From the NCBI GenBank assembly GCA_021292165.1, contig CM037876.1:39046575-39110574 (forward strand): DNA of 64,000 nt, written 5' to 3'. This DNA comes from Shinisaurus crocodilurus. Taxonomy: Eukaryota > Chordata > Lepidosauria > Squamata > Shinisauridae. A program made the position numbers and the translations under genes. Position 1 is the stretch's first letter; the number at the start of each line of letters is the position of its first letter. The notes under the pieces were generated by a model, which did not search any database, had not been told where the DNA came from, and saw only the letters and a program-made list of their open reading frames with translations. Shown piece by piece: positions 12,601 to 25,200 of the stretch.

Positions 12601-15600
12601 TCTAGAGGATAACATAGGGCAACCATACCTCAGGCCCATGGCTGTTAAGCTGTGGAGTCCTGCAGGGTTCTGTTCTGTCCCCAATGCTATTCAACATCTA
12701 TATGAAGCCGTTGGAGGCAGTCATTAGAAGATTTGGAGTAAAGTGTCATCAGTACACTGATGATACCCAACTCTTATTTCTCTGTATCATCTGTTTCAAG
12801 AGAGGTTGTGCAGGCTCCAGACCAGTGTCCAGATGCAGTGGTGGGCTAGATGAGGGCCAATAAACTGAGGTTGAATCCTGACGAGACAAGGATTGCCTTT
12901 TTCCAGCTATAACCATTCCTGGCCAGGGATAGCCTGGCCAGGGTGATCTATATATTAGTGACCTCAAGATTGGAATATTACAATCTGCTGCAGTGGGGCT
13001 ACCTTTGAGGCTGGCTCAGAAGCCACTTCTCATGCAAAATGCCTCAGCTCGGCTGCTGAGTGGGACAGCCTACTGGAAACATACAGCACCAGTCCTGAAG
13101 GAGTTGCACTGGCTTCCAATAAGGTACCGAGCCAAGTTCAAGGTGCCTGTGCTAACATATTAAATTACTACATGGCTTAGGACCTGGATACCTTCTCCTT
13201 TATGTGCCTGCCCAGATACTAAGATCTAGTGGGGAAGGTCTCTTGACAGTGGCACATCGGCTTGGGATTCAATACATAGCAATACACACCCCAAGAGGGT
13301 GTTTTCAACAGAGGCACCTCTGTTGTGGAACTCCCTCCCTCCTCATATACAGTCGGCACCAAGTATTACAAGCTTTCAGCACTAACAGAAGATCTATTTG
13401 TTCACCCAGGTGATGGCAAAGCACAACAGCAGCAGCAGCAGACTTCACCCAGACAAATACACATAAGTTTTTTTTTCTAAAGTAGATGCTTTTAAAGTAA
13501 ATAACAGTAACATAAGATTACTTGTGTACTATAAGCTTGATGGTTACAGATTTCTAGTAAGCACAGTTTCTTATATGTTATTCATACTGTGAGGTAAGGA
13601 AAACACACAGGTCAATCCCTTGCTAAACCCTAGCAAGCGTCAGTTAAGTCTGTTAACTGTAGAATAGCCTAACTGTCAGAGAATGGAATTTTTAACCTGT
13701 TGCTAGGCAACATCTCCCCTGATACCACTAAGTGGTTTACTCCACTGAACCCTGCCCCATGACTTCTCAGAGAAGCAGGGTTTCTGCCTTTTCCCTTTAA
13801 CTAGACTATAACAGTCTATATTAACCCTTTACTGGGCAGTCAACTTAAAAAACTCTCCCTGCAGAGTTGACATCTTCTCGTCGCATACTCCAACAGGTGT
13901 CTGATTGAATCTACATTGTTGTGTTTGGTAAACTTGCTTATCTTTGTTTTTGTTCTCCCCTGTTTTACTGTTTTATTAGTTGAATTTGTATGGTTTTATT
14001 GTGGCTTATTGGTTTTGTACCTTGCTTTGGGATTATTTTATAATGAAAAGTGTGTAATAAATTGTAATAATAATATAATATCACAGTATATAATTATTCC
14101 ACATTATTTACCGATTTTGATCATTTTAATTTTACAAGCTTTAAGAAAATAATATATTACAATGTTAATAAAATGATATAGGTATGACTAATAATGTGAT
14201 ATTTTAGATAAAGATCTATCAGATGTTCTACTCAAGTCAACATCTTTTTCAGTTTAAATATTTTTCATTGTTCAAAGCTTCATTTCAAAGTGTTTTTATA
14301 GCTTTAATAAGTTCCATATGCTTCCTACAACTTCTGAAACTTTTCCGTAGACATTACCTAATTCATTTTAAAACCCAGCCTGTCACCAAAAATTGGAGAT
14401 GTTTTGCATGTATTATCAATTAACAAATGTGCTGAAAGCATTTTGAAACTTAAAATAAGTTGCTAGAAGAAACTGCTGCTCATCACAGCATGTGAATATC
14501 TTTACTGTAGCAATAATAGGAACCAACATCTTTTGCGAACAGAAAAAATCTGAGAACTACAGAGCATGGTTGAATGTCAGAATAGACTAAAGTGTGACTT
14601 ATTGAAAGATATCCTGATAAATATGCACTGGGTTGGATGACTTTGTTTTTGTTTTGTAGTGTTCAGCCTGTTGATTGATTTCTCTTTTTCTCTGCAGACT
14701 GTAACTGAGAAACACAAGCTCAATGTACCCGAGACTATGACCGAAGTCTTGGATGTTTCTGATGAGGAAGGTGAGTCCTCCATAGGCTCCATGGCTCCAT
14801 GAATCAAACTTTTTTCTTCAGTATTTGTACTTTTAAAATATTATTTAATTGCCTTTGTCGTGGAAGATTTTACAGGAGGAGATAAAACAAGAGCTAAACA
14901 AAAATCTCCGGATTCAAACAACTACATGTTACTGGAAATGGCTGATGTTTTCATTATCTTAGCTTTTCATTTTTTTGTGAAAAACACAAGCTAAACATCA
15001 ATATGCTCGAATATATAAATAATACCTTAGGGATATGTTAGAAGAGAAGTTAGAAATCAGTGACTGGATGGGGATGGCCTGTAGCTCAGTGACAGAGCAC
15101 ATGCTTTGTATGCGAAAGTCCCAGGTTGAGTCCCTGGCATCTCCAGATAAGATTGTGAAAGACTCACATCTGAAATCCTTTAGAACCATGGCCTGTCAGC
15201 ATAGACAACACCGAGCTAGATGGACCAATGATCAGACACCTTCCTATGGTTACTCATCTCCTTTAAATTTCTTTTAAAAGCAGCAGTGGAGAAGCTTTGC
15301 CCTATGCCTTATTCCCCAGTGTAAATCACATGCGTGCGCATGCACCCACTGCTGTTTTCCCAGTTAGGAAAGTGTAAATGCACTTGTATACTTTCCTCAA
15401 TGGAGCAAACAAGTTATGGGGTCATGATTTACTATGAAAAATGGCAATGGGAAAAGGCTGATCACACCTTTAATTTGATTGCCCCTCACATAGTTGCTTT
15501 AAAAAAAAAAATTCAGGTGATAAGAGATCGGACCACAGTTCTCCAATGGCTCATCTAGTTCAGCCCTTAGACTAATCTACTATGTGAAGATGATTATCTT

Positions 15601-18600
15601 GTTGAGTATATAGCTTACTCCCTCAACCCTTCCATGTTCCTATTAAATAATATTGGTATTTTCTTGGTTGCAAGGTAATGGTCTGTCTTCCCACTCCACC
15701 ATGTGGGTTAGCTGTTTTCTTTTCACCCTTTTTTTATGAAATTAACTTATGTGTTGTGCAGCTTTTAAACACTCTGACTATGACCATTTCACTGATGAGG
15801 AAGCCTTTAGTGACACAGGTATTGTGGAAAGAGTTCTTGGAGTGAGGCACAAAACTTGTTTTCATCTTCTTGTTTAATTGATATCCCCTCTTTTCTGAAA
15901 CAATCCGTACATGTTTATGGAATGCCTAACACTGATTTATGCCATTGAATTTGAGTTTGGGCCTGTGCACGTTTTCAGTTTCTCCCACCCCCAGCCAAAA
16001 AAAACCTTAACAGAAGCCCCCAAATACTACCAGTATTGCCAGTTTAGGAGCAATGCCTGGGGAACATGCCTACTTTCCAAATGTTAGTGAGCATTGTAAT
16101 AACACTGCATTTTCATGTCATCAGTCCACAACAAAATAAAATACTTTCATAGTGCATTTCAAGGGTTGAAAGTACTTTGCATCCATTATTTCAGCATTCC
16201 TTACTGAGCCGTATAAGTTCAGTATTATTAACCACATTTTACAAAGTGGTGATGTTGGGTGGAGCAGGACTGTAGCTAAGAAGCTACAGCAAACACATGG
16301 TGGGTTCATGGCTGAGGTCAGATTTGAACCAGCAGCGTCACAGGTCATTGACTTAACTCCTGTGCTACATCATAATATGTAATACACAATGCTGTATATA
16401 TAAGATACACTATGTTGTAACTGCTTGCTAAAGCCTCATCATTCTCAATGGACAGTTTTATCACTGATCCGTATAACATATGTGGGCCTACATATTTCAG
16501 TCACTTGCTGGATCTGATAAATCATCCTGTGTTCATACAAGCAAAGCAACTATATTCAACTGTCAGATGTCTGTACAGATGACTGTATACATACTAGCAA
16601 TAAATAAACCAATTGTTTTATGAAATAAAGTGAGAGGGCCTTATGACATTTAGGGTACAATCTTATGGCCGCTAGATGCTGTCTAGACGGCCATAGGATA
16701 GGTCAGAGTTCAAGCTCCAACCTCAGAAATGTGTTCCAAGGTCAGAGATGGAACTTCAATCTCAAAGGGCCCTTATTCCGCCCTCGCAGCTGGTGCAGTT
16801 CTTTCCACGCCGGCTGTGGCTCCAAAATCGCAAGACTGTCTTCGGAACTGATGTTGCGGGGGTGTTGCGGGGGGCAGGGATGGGAGGAGTGAGGCTCCAC
16901 TGAGATATGACATATCCCGGCAGCGCCTCAGCCCCTCCTCACAAGCAAGGGCAAAACACTTCGATGGCTGAAATTGGCCGTCTAAGTGTTTTGCGGGGCG
17001 GGAGAATCATGGAGGCGACTTTTGCCTCCGCGATCCTTCCATCCTCCATTGGATGCCTGTAAACTATGAGTTCAGTGGGTTATGGGCAGCCACATTGGAT
17101 GGTGCTGCCCTCTATAGTTGTTTGTTGGGGTTGCTCACTAGTTCATATTCATCTAAACTAAATTAAAAGGAAGATAACTAACTTTTTTAAAAAAAATCAG
17201 AATTATTATACACCTTTAAAGAAAAATAATTGTAAAACTATATTTTCCTTTTTATCTGGGTTAGAGTCCATTCTTAATGTCTCCTACAGAATTCTTTCCT
17301 TGGCATTCTTGTCTTTTCATTAGGAATTTTGTGGCTGGTTTTCTGGATACTTTGTGCTGTCTTTTAATACTATTTAGGACATGGTTGGTCCATGCTCTGA
17401 AAAATCAAAACTAGTACAGTATTATCAAATTTATCTTGGAAGGATAAGATAACCTTTTGTGATTTCAGAATTTCATGGCTAGTTTTGTATTGATTCTATT
17501 GTATTGGTTCTATTGTTGCAAGTTAACTAGGGTGTATTAGCATACAGGAAATTAAGAAATATTAGAAATTGATTATGATGATGTTTTTTCTTTGCCGTGT
17601 GACATTTCTCAATGTGGCATTCTCTTTAGAAGAGAATCTCAAGTTCATGAAGATCGTGTGATGTGGACAGAATGTAGTTTTGATGAATACTAAAAAAATA
17701 TGTTAAGAAGGAATACCCACCCCAAAGGTGAAAACATAAATGTATTAAGTAACTCAATGTATTTCATGGCCTCAAAAGCCATGAGAAAGTTAAGCATTTA
17801 TGCATATTTTAGCTATGTAGCCTTCACAGAAAGTTCTTTGTTGTCATTCTGCCCACCTGCTAGGTAGTTCAAAAAGGTGAGGAATCTCATGCAATAGTAT
17901 GACTGTGTAGCTCCTGCAGAATTATTTTCAATATACTGGATTTAGTGTTTATTGCAGATAGTTTTGGGCACTTGATCTGTCATTTCCAGTGAAACAGCTT
18001 CCTAATGATTCTAGAAATACTACTTGCAAAATGTTAAAATTCATTTCAGGTGGGGGATATTGTTCCTGTATTTTTTCCTCTCCAAAGAATTGTGAGGGAA
18101 GTCAGTTCTTGTGTGCTGTTGCCCTGAACAGCTTTGTTTCTCACTATGCAGCAGGGACAGATGTTCAGACTTTCCATTTTAGCGGTTCAGTTTCCTACTG
18201 TCCCATATGTGCCTCTCGAGCTGCGTGTGGCTGACATAATGTGGTGTTCATCTGCAATCACTTAACTGCCAATTATTTGGTTCTTAAACCAGACGGTATG
18301 GCTGGTGAAGAAGCAATGGAATACATTTGAATACACTGAGCTGAGTGGTAGCTATGGTTACGAACTTTTGCTAGGCAAATTTCACACGAACAGTGACTCT
18401 ATAAACCTCTTAATACTTTCACTTCAGTTCTCAGTGAGAGAGCAGTTGGAGAGAGGCAGTTGCAAGGGTATCAGGGTTCCTTTTAAAAGGGAGTACATGC
18501 CCCAACCCCTGAACTGCTTGTATATGTGAACATTTTGGGCCACATCCAAAGTCACGAGAGTGGACTTCTGCTCATACACTGGGACTTCCTCTTGCTCTCT

Positions 18601-21600
18601 TCTTCCCTGCACCCCTCATTTGGCCTCCAACTGTCCCCCAACCCTCTGGAGCAGATTTTGGGGATCTGGTTCACATGTTGCAACAACGCACAGTTTCTTA
18701 AGCTGTGGGTTGTTGAGAATGAAGCAGGAGCGAGTGAGCAAGTTAGTTGTTGCCGCCCAGTTGCTCCCACTGCAGCCAGGCAGAGCTAAACAGGGATACT
18801 CTGTCCCTGCATTGTTTATCATGATGTCTGAACCTGGAATTGTAGGGTTTCGGGGGAGGAACAACTCAGACTTGTAACTCATGGATTGTTCTTGGGCTAG
18901 CACAGCAGCTGGGAGCCAGCACACTCACTTGCTCCCACTTATTTAAAGAAGTAGTAGTAGTCGTGACATGCGAACCAGATCTTAAAAGTAGTAGAAAGCT
19001 GATATATGTTTGTAATGTTGATATGGCTTTAGAATGGATTTTGTTGTTATTTTTAGAAAATACAAGTAGTTTTAGACTTTTGCCTGTTTCTTCAGATACA
19101 TTAAATGAAATACTCATATTGTGCAGTTTATATAAAAGGGTATATGTATCCTTTTGTTCTAACACAGTTTTTCACCCATACAGTAAAATGAGATGATACT
19201 TCAGTTTCATCATTGTTAAATTTTACACATGGTGTTATTTTCCACAGTGTTACTAAGTATTAATTTATCACATATGACAAAGGGAAAAGAAAAGATATAT
19301 GGCAAAGGGGACATTAGTAACTGTCTTTTGGTCACAGTTATTTTATTTATTTAAACACACACACACACACACACACACAAAATCATACTGCTGGTGAATG
19401 CAGGGATATTATACAATGAGGTTCATACACAGCTTCACTGGATGTAATTACAAGGATTTATTTTCAGTGTGTTTCCTTGTGGGAAGGACCATAGCTCAAT
19501 GGTGGAGCTTTGCAAGCCAAAGGTTCCAAGTTCAGTTCCTGACTCCTCCAGTTAAAAGGATCAGGTAATGGGAAAGACCTCTGCCTGCGACCTTGGAGAA
19601 CAGTGCCAGTCTGATTAGACAAGACTGGGATAGATAGACAAATAGACCTGATATAAGGCAGCTTCCTGTGTTCAGATGTGATGCTTAATTGAACTTTTCT
19701 TAAAATCAGGCTGTAATGCCAATGTAAACTCTGCATTGGCTAGAATATGGATTTCTGTTTCTCTCCCGCATTCTGTCCCACATTAATGACATTCACATAT
19801 TGCACATATAGTATAATATAGACTCAAAGGCCCTCTTTAATGTCTCATGTGGAAGTAGTCTCAGAGTTTCTGTCAAAAACCAGCTGTGTCCAAGAAACTA
19901 AGTGGGAAAAAGAACAAAAATGAAATTAGTCCAGCCAATAATATGCATAATGGCGAAAGACAAAGGAATGAGTCAACATGATTTTTTAAAAACTTACACT
20001 GATTTCATCTTGCTTAATGTGTATTAACAGCGTGTGCTTGCTGTGCTTCAGGAATGTTTTCTGTTTGGTTTGTGTTTTTGAGGATGATCTTCCTAATATG
20101 TTACCACACTGTTCAAGCACTGTAGGGCTACATATGTTAATTAACCTTGCAAATATTTGTGTGCGTTTTGGCTCAAGGTGATGACACTATGACAGGAGAT
20201 GGGGGAGAATACCTTAGACCAGAAGACCTGAAGGAACTAGGTGATGATTCCTTACCCAGCAGCCAGTTCTTAGATGGGATGAACTACCTGAGGTACAGCC
20301 TGGAAGGAGGCCGATCTGACAGGTACTCTTCATGAAGAATATATATGTATAAATTTCTCTAATGTATCTGTATTGTTTTTCTGAATAGCCACCCAGTATG
20401 TGGATGAGTGTTAGAATGAATGCACTTCCCAGTCCACAGGGATTTGGTTTATGCTTTGATGGACATAGACCTATAGATGTGCAGGAGAATGTTTCTTGAG
20501 GCGAACTGTTCCCCCCCCCCCCTCAGATTTGTAGAGTTGAAACGGAAGTGGTCATTATTTCGTGCAAAGCGCTGTAGCTGAAAGTGGCCTTAACCCTGAA
20601 TTGCTTCTTTGCTGAGTGGAGCAAGGCTAAAGAACCCATTCACACTGTCACAGTTCATCATGTGTGTGATTGGACAGCATGGGAAGCCAAAATTAGGCTC
20701 CAGAGAAGTCTTGCCCCATTCGCCCAGCCCCTGCCATCAAACCAGAAGCCAAATAGGATATGCCAGAAAAAAACACCTGTTCACGCATTCTCAGAGGCTT
20801 ACATTTGTTATGTTATATTTTTAGAGAGCTGCTTGAGTGTACACAGTATGCATAATGTGTTGGCATTTTTCGCCTTGCTGCAGATTACTCATTGATTATT
20901 CCAGTCCTTGAAATTGCTATTTCTAAGGAGGCAGATGTGAACAGGTGAAACACTGCATGAAAAAGCAACCCTGAAGTAAATACCTTTAGCACATTGGCAA
21001 GAATGTGGAGAACAATTATCAGTTGAGAATGATCTGATACCTTTGCCCACTAAGAAAGCTTCGGCTATTGGGCGGTATAGAAAATAAATGAATAAATAAA
21101 TAAATAAATAAATAAATAAGAGGACTGATACACCCACATGCATTGAAATATAAATTAAATGAAGAATATCTGCATAAAATAATTGCATATAATTCATATT
21201 GCAGTGGAAATGGAAGGCAATGTTTGAGAATAAGGCTACTGTGTAATGACAGCCATGTGCCCCCCCGCCACACACACACACACACACACACAGAGGCCAG
21301 ATGACATCAGGGAGCAGGGCCCCACTCATGGTGTCAGGGGTTAGGCCTTGGTCGAAGTGCCGGCTGGAGCTCTTTCAGACGGTTTCTTCAGCCAGGGAGC
21401 CACCTTTGCTTGTCCTCCGTTTTCAAGCATTGGTTGAGTGCGAAATGAATGAGTGCTTTGATGCTCTTGTGCCCCTCTCCCTTTTCATGGGGTAGCAATT
21501 AAGGGAGGGGAGGAGCTTTGGTGAGATGAAGGGGCCTCACCTGACTGAGACCCCACAGGCCTGATGGGCCAGCCTGGCAGGCCAAATTGGACCACAGGCA

Positions 21601-22174
21601 GGAGGGTCACCATTTCCCTTACCTAAACAAGGAAGGGTAGGAGTGATATTGTCCCTAAGATGAACCCTTAAGTTTGTTTTCCTTCAGCTGCTACATAGGA
21701 AAATGGCCCTAACACAGAAAATAAAACTGCTATCATAATGCCTTTATAAAAATATGTAGTGTAACCAAGCTTGGAATATTATGTAGGGTTCTGGTAAAAA
21801 AAGTATATTGTAGAGCTGGAAAAGCTGCAGAACATGGCCAACCCAAATGATCAAGAGGAGCAACTCCCCTATGAGGAAAGGTTACAGTGTCTGCAGCTTT
21901 TTAACTTAAAAAAAAAGTAAAAGGGGACATGATAGAGGTGTACAAAATTATGCATGGTGTGGAGAAACCTGGGTCATGCAGTGAAGCAGAACAGTGGGAG
22001 TTTCTGGACATATAAAAGGAAGTGCTTCACACAGTGCACAGTTAAGCTATGGAATTTGCTACCACAAGATGTATAGTTGGCCACCAACTTGGCGAGCTTT
22101 AAAAGGGGATTAGACACATTCATGGAGGATAAGGCTACTAGTCATCGTGGAGATCAGTCACCATGACTAGTACC

Positions 22175-22218
<44 letters not shown>

Positions 22219-25200
22219 TTTGGATGGCTCTATTGCCAAGGCATTGTTAACAGTTGCTATGTTTTTGAGCATTGCTATTAACAGCAGATCTTGGTGGCAA
22301 ACTAAGCTGTACACACACACACTCTGAACATGACTCTTTCTGTTTTTTTCTGGGTTTTGTATTATGGTCAGTTGACTAATAAATCTGATTATGATTATTA
22401 CCTTCAGTATCTGGGGCAGTGTGTCTCCGTATGCCAGTTTCCGGGAACACGAGCAGGAGGGTGCTGTTCATAGAATCATAGAAAAGTATAGTTGGAAGGG
22501 GCCTACAAGGCCATCAAGTCCAACCCCCTGCTCAGTGCAGGAAACCAAGTCAAAGCATCCCTGACAGATGGCTGTCCAGCTGCACCTTGAATGCCTCGAG
22601 AGTGGGAGAGCCCACCACCTCCCTAGGTAGTTGGTTCCATTGTCTTATTGCTCTGACAGTCAGGAATTTTTTCCTGATGTTTAGGTGGAATCTGGGTTCC
22701 TGTAACTTGAGCCCATTATTCCATGTCCTGCAAACTGGGATGATCGAGAAGAGATCTTGGCCCTCCTCTGTGTGACAACCCTTTAAGTACTGGAAGAGTG
22801 CTATCATATCTCCCCTCAGTCTCCTCTTCTGAAGGCCAAGCATGCCCAGTTCTTTCAGTCTCTCCTCATAGGGCCTTGTTTCCAGTCCCCTGATCATCTT
22901 TGTTGCCCTCTGAACCCTCGCCAGTTTGTCTACATCCTTCTTAAAGTGTGGTGCCCAGAACAGGATGCAGCACTCAAGATGAGGCCTAACCAGTGCTGAG
23001 TAGAGGGGAATTATCACTTCACGCGATTTGGAAGCTATACTTCTATTAATGCAGCCCAAAATAGCATTTGCCTTCTTTGCAGGCAGCTACATCGCATTGC
23101 TGGCGCATATTCAGTTTGTGATCTACAACAATTCCAAGATCCTTCTCACTTGTAGTATTATTGAGCCAAGTGTCCCCCATTCTGTAACTCTGCATTTGGT
23201 TTCCTTTGCCTAGGTGCAGCACTTGGCATTTATCCCTATTAAATTTCATTCTGTTGTTTTTGGCCCAGCGCTCCAGCCTATCAAGATCGCTTTGAATTTG
23301 TTTCTGTCTTCCAGAGTATTAGCTGTTCCACCCAACTTTGTGTCATCTGCAAATTTGATAAGCATTCCCTGCACCTCCTCATCCAAGTCATTAATAAAAA
23401 TGTTGAAGAGCACTGGGCCCACGACCTGAGCCCTGTGGTACCCCGCTCATTACCCTCCCCAGTTTGAGAAGGTACCATTGATAAGCACTCTTTGAGTTCG
23501 ATTCTGTAGCCAATTGTGGATCCACCTGATAGTTGTTCCATCTAGCCCACTTTTAGCTAGCTTGCTAATCAGGATATCATGAGGCACTTTGTCGAAAGCT
23601 TTGCTGAAGTCCAGATATATTATGTCCACAGCATTCCCACAGTCCACAAGGGAGGTTACCCGATCAAAAAATGAGATCAGATTAGTCTGGCAGAATTTGT
23701 TCTTGACAAATCCATGCTGGCTTCTAGTAATCACTGCATTGTTTTCAAGGTGCTTGCAGACTGACTTCTTTATAATCTGCTCCAAATTTTTTCCCAGGAA
23801 TTGATGTCAGACTGACTGGCCTATAGTTCCCAGGTTCCTCCTCCTTGCCCTTTCTGAAGATGGGAACAACATTTGCCCTCCTCCAGTCATCTGGCACTTC
23901 ATCTGTCCTCCATGATTTCTCAAAGATAAAGCTCATGTTGTGCTCATGGGAACAGAATGCTGTGTTGGATAGGCCTTTGATCTGATCCAGCACAACTCTT
24001 CTGATGTTCTTAGAAGTGGAACATAGTTTTTAACATGCCTAAGTCTGCTGCTAACCAAATAATAATATCTTCTTTTCCTGTATGGATCAAGATCCATTTC
24101 TGTTTCATCCACAGCAGTAAGAAAAGAGGACTGTATTATTCCTCAGTGAGACTCTTATTATTGGAAAGCTAAGCAGGGTCAGGCCTGGTTATTACTTGGA
24201 TGGGAGACCCCTCCTCTAGTTTCCTGCATTGAGCAGGGGGTTGGACTCGATAGCCTTGTAGGCTCCTTCCAACTCTTCATTCAGAACTAGAATCAGCCTG
24301 GGAATAGGCAGGTCTGCAGTGGAGGTTACCAGCAACAGTTTCAGAAGTGTGTGTGATCCTTTTTATATTTCTTTAAAAAAAAAAAATTAACTTTATTTCA
24401 AACAGTATACAGTAATACCTTGGATTGCAAGCATAATTTGTTCCGGAACCGTGCTTGTAATCCAAAACACTCTTATATAAAAGTGAGTCTCTGGCAGGCA
24501 TGAGCGGGGCCGATTTCGGCCCGCTACGCCCTCTCGAGGCGAGCGGTTACATCCCTACGGCTTGTCTTGCAAGACCTTGCTCGTTTATCAAGTCAAATTT
24601 TTAAAAATTTTTGCTTGTCTTGCAAAATGCTCTCAGACCCTTTTCTCTCTGCTAAAACATAATCTAGGAATAGTCCCCAAATATCTTTGAAGTTATTTTT
24701 CTTTAATTGTCTCTTTTTACATTTGATACTACAAGTTAATTTATCATTTAAGGCGATATCCCACACCTCCTTATACCAATCAATAATTGAAAACTCATGT
24801 TGAACTTTCTGTTTCCTTGCTATCATTAATCTCCCTGCGGTTAACAAATTTACAATTAGTTCCTTTATATCTTGAGAACAAACTAGTTTCTCCATTATTG
24901 ATAGCAACGCTAATTTTGGACAGACCTCCAAATTAATACCAATAATTTCTGAAATTTCTACAAAAAAATTGTTCCAGAAATCCAGTACGTTTTTACAACT
25001 TTTATACACATGAGCATAAGTACCAAGATTCTGGCATCTTCTCCAACACAATGGAGAACAATTACTATCCATTTTATTTAATCCTACTGGAGTCAAATAC
25101 CATCTCCAAATAATTTTATAGAAATTCTCTTTTATCCTTACTAACATGTTTCTTAATATACGTCTGACCCAAATATTTTTCCACCCTTAATTCGAAGTCT

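Larger units (their letters stand above)
10690..13420 (+). mobile_element. Degenerate L2-like LINE ORF2, interrupted by two DNA transposons
   Basis: Plus-strand reverse transcriptase remnants appear in order: [21 protein letters not shown] residues near 10760, the [20 protein letters not shown] segment at 12240-12330, [14 protein letters not shown] near 12670, YTDD (the YxDD catalytic box) near 12760, and [16 protein letters not shown] near 13100. Stops and frameshifts abound, so it is dead. A hAT element (11497-12240) and a Tigger-like MITE (12334-12571) are inserted in it. Confidence 0.82.
2554..14697. other. Intron: repeats listed separately, rest unassigned
   Basis: 12.1 kb between the first two visible exons. 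Recognised: LINE fragments, three hAT-type elements plus partial ones, MITEs, a 5S-derived SINE and a candidate exon at 5948. In 2640-3700, 7560-8580, 8660-9900, 10260-10690 and 13430-14690 I see only AT-rich unique-looking sequence with no gene, RNA or clear repeat. Confidence 0.7.
15819..20177. other. Intron: repeats listed separately, rest unassigned
   Basis: Contains an old SINE (16120-16375), a GGGTGCAATCC-family MITE, a TIR element (18663-18981), a CA microsatellite and a second tRNA-like SINE. At 17120-18540 and 19690-20177 I see nothing beyond a weak pseudo-exon at 17990-18049. Confidence 0.7.

Noticed and set aside
15083..15135. Possible tRNA gene
   Set aside because: A and B boxes are present but the acceptor and anticodon stems do not close; body and tail are those of a SINE repeated at 19481.
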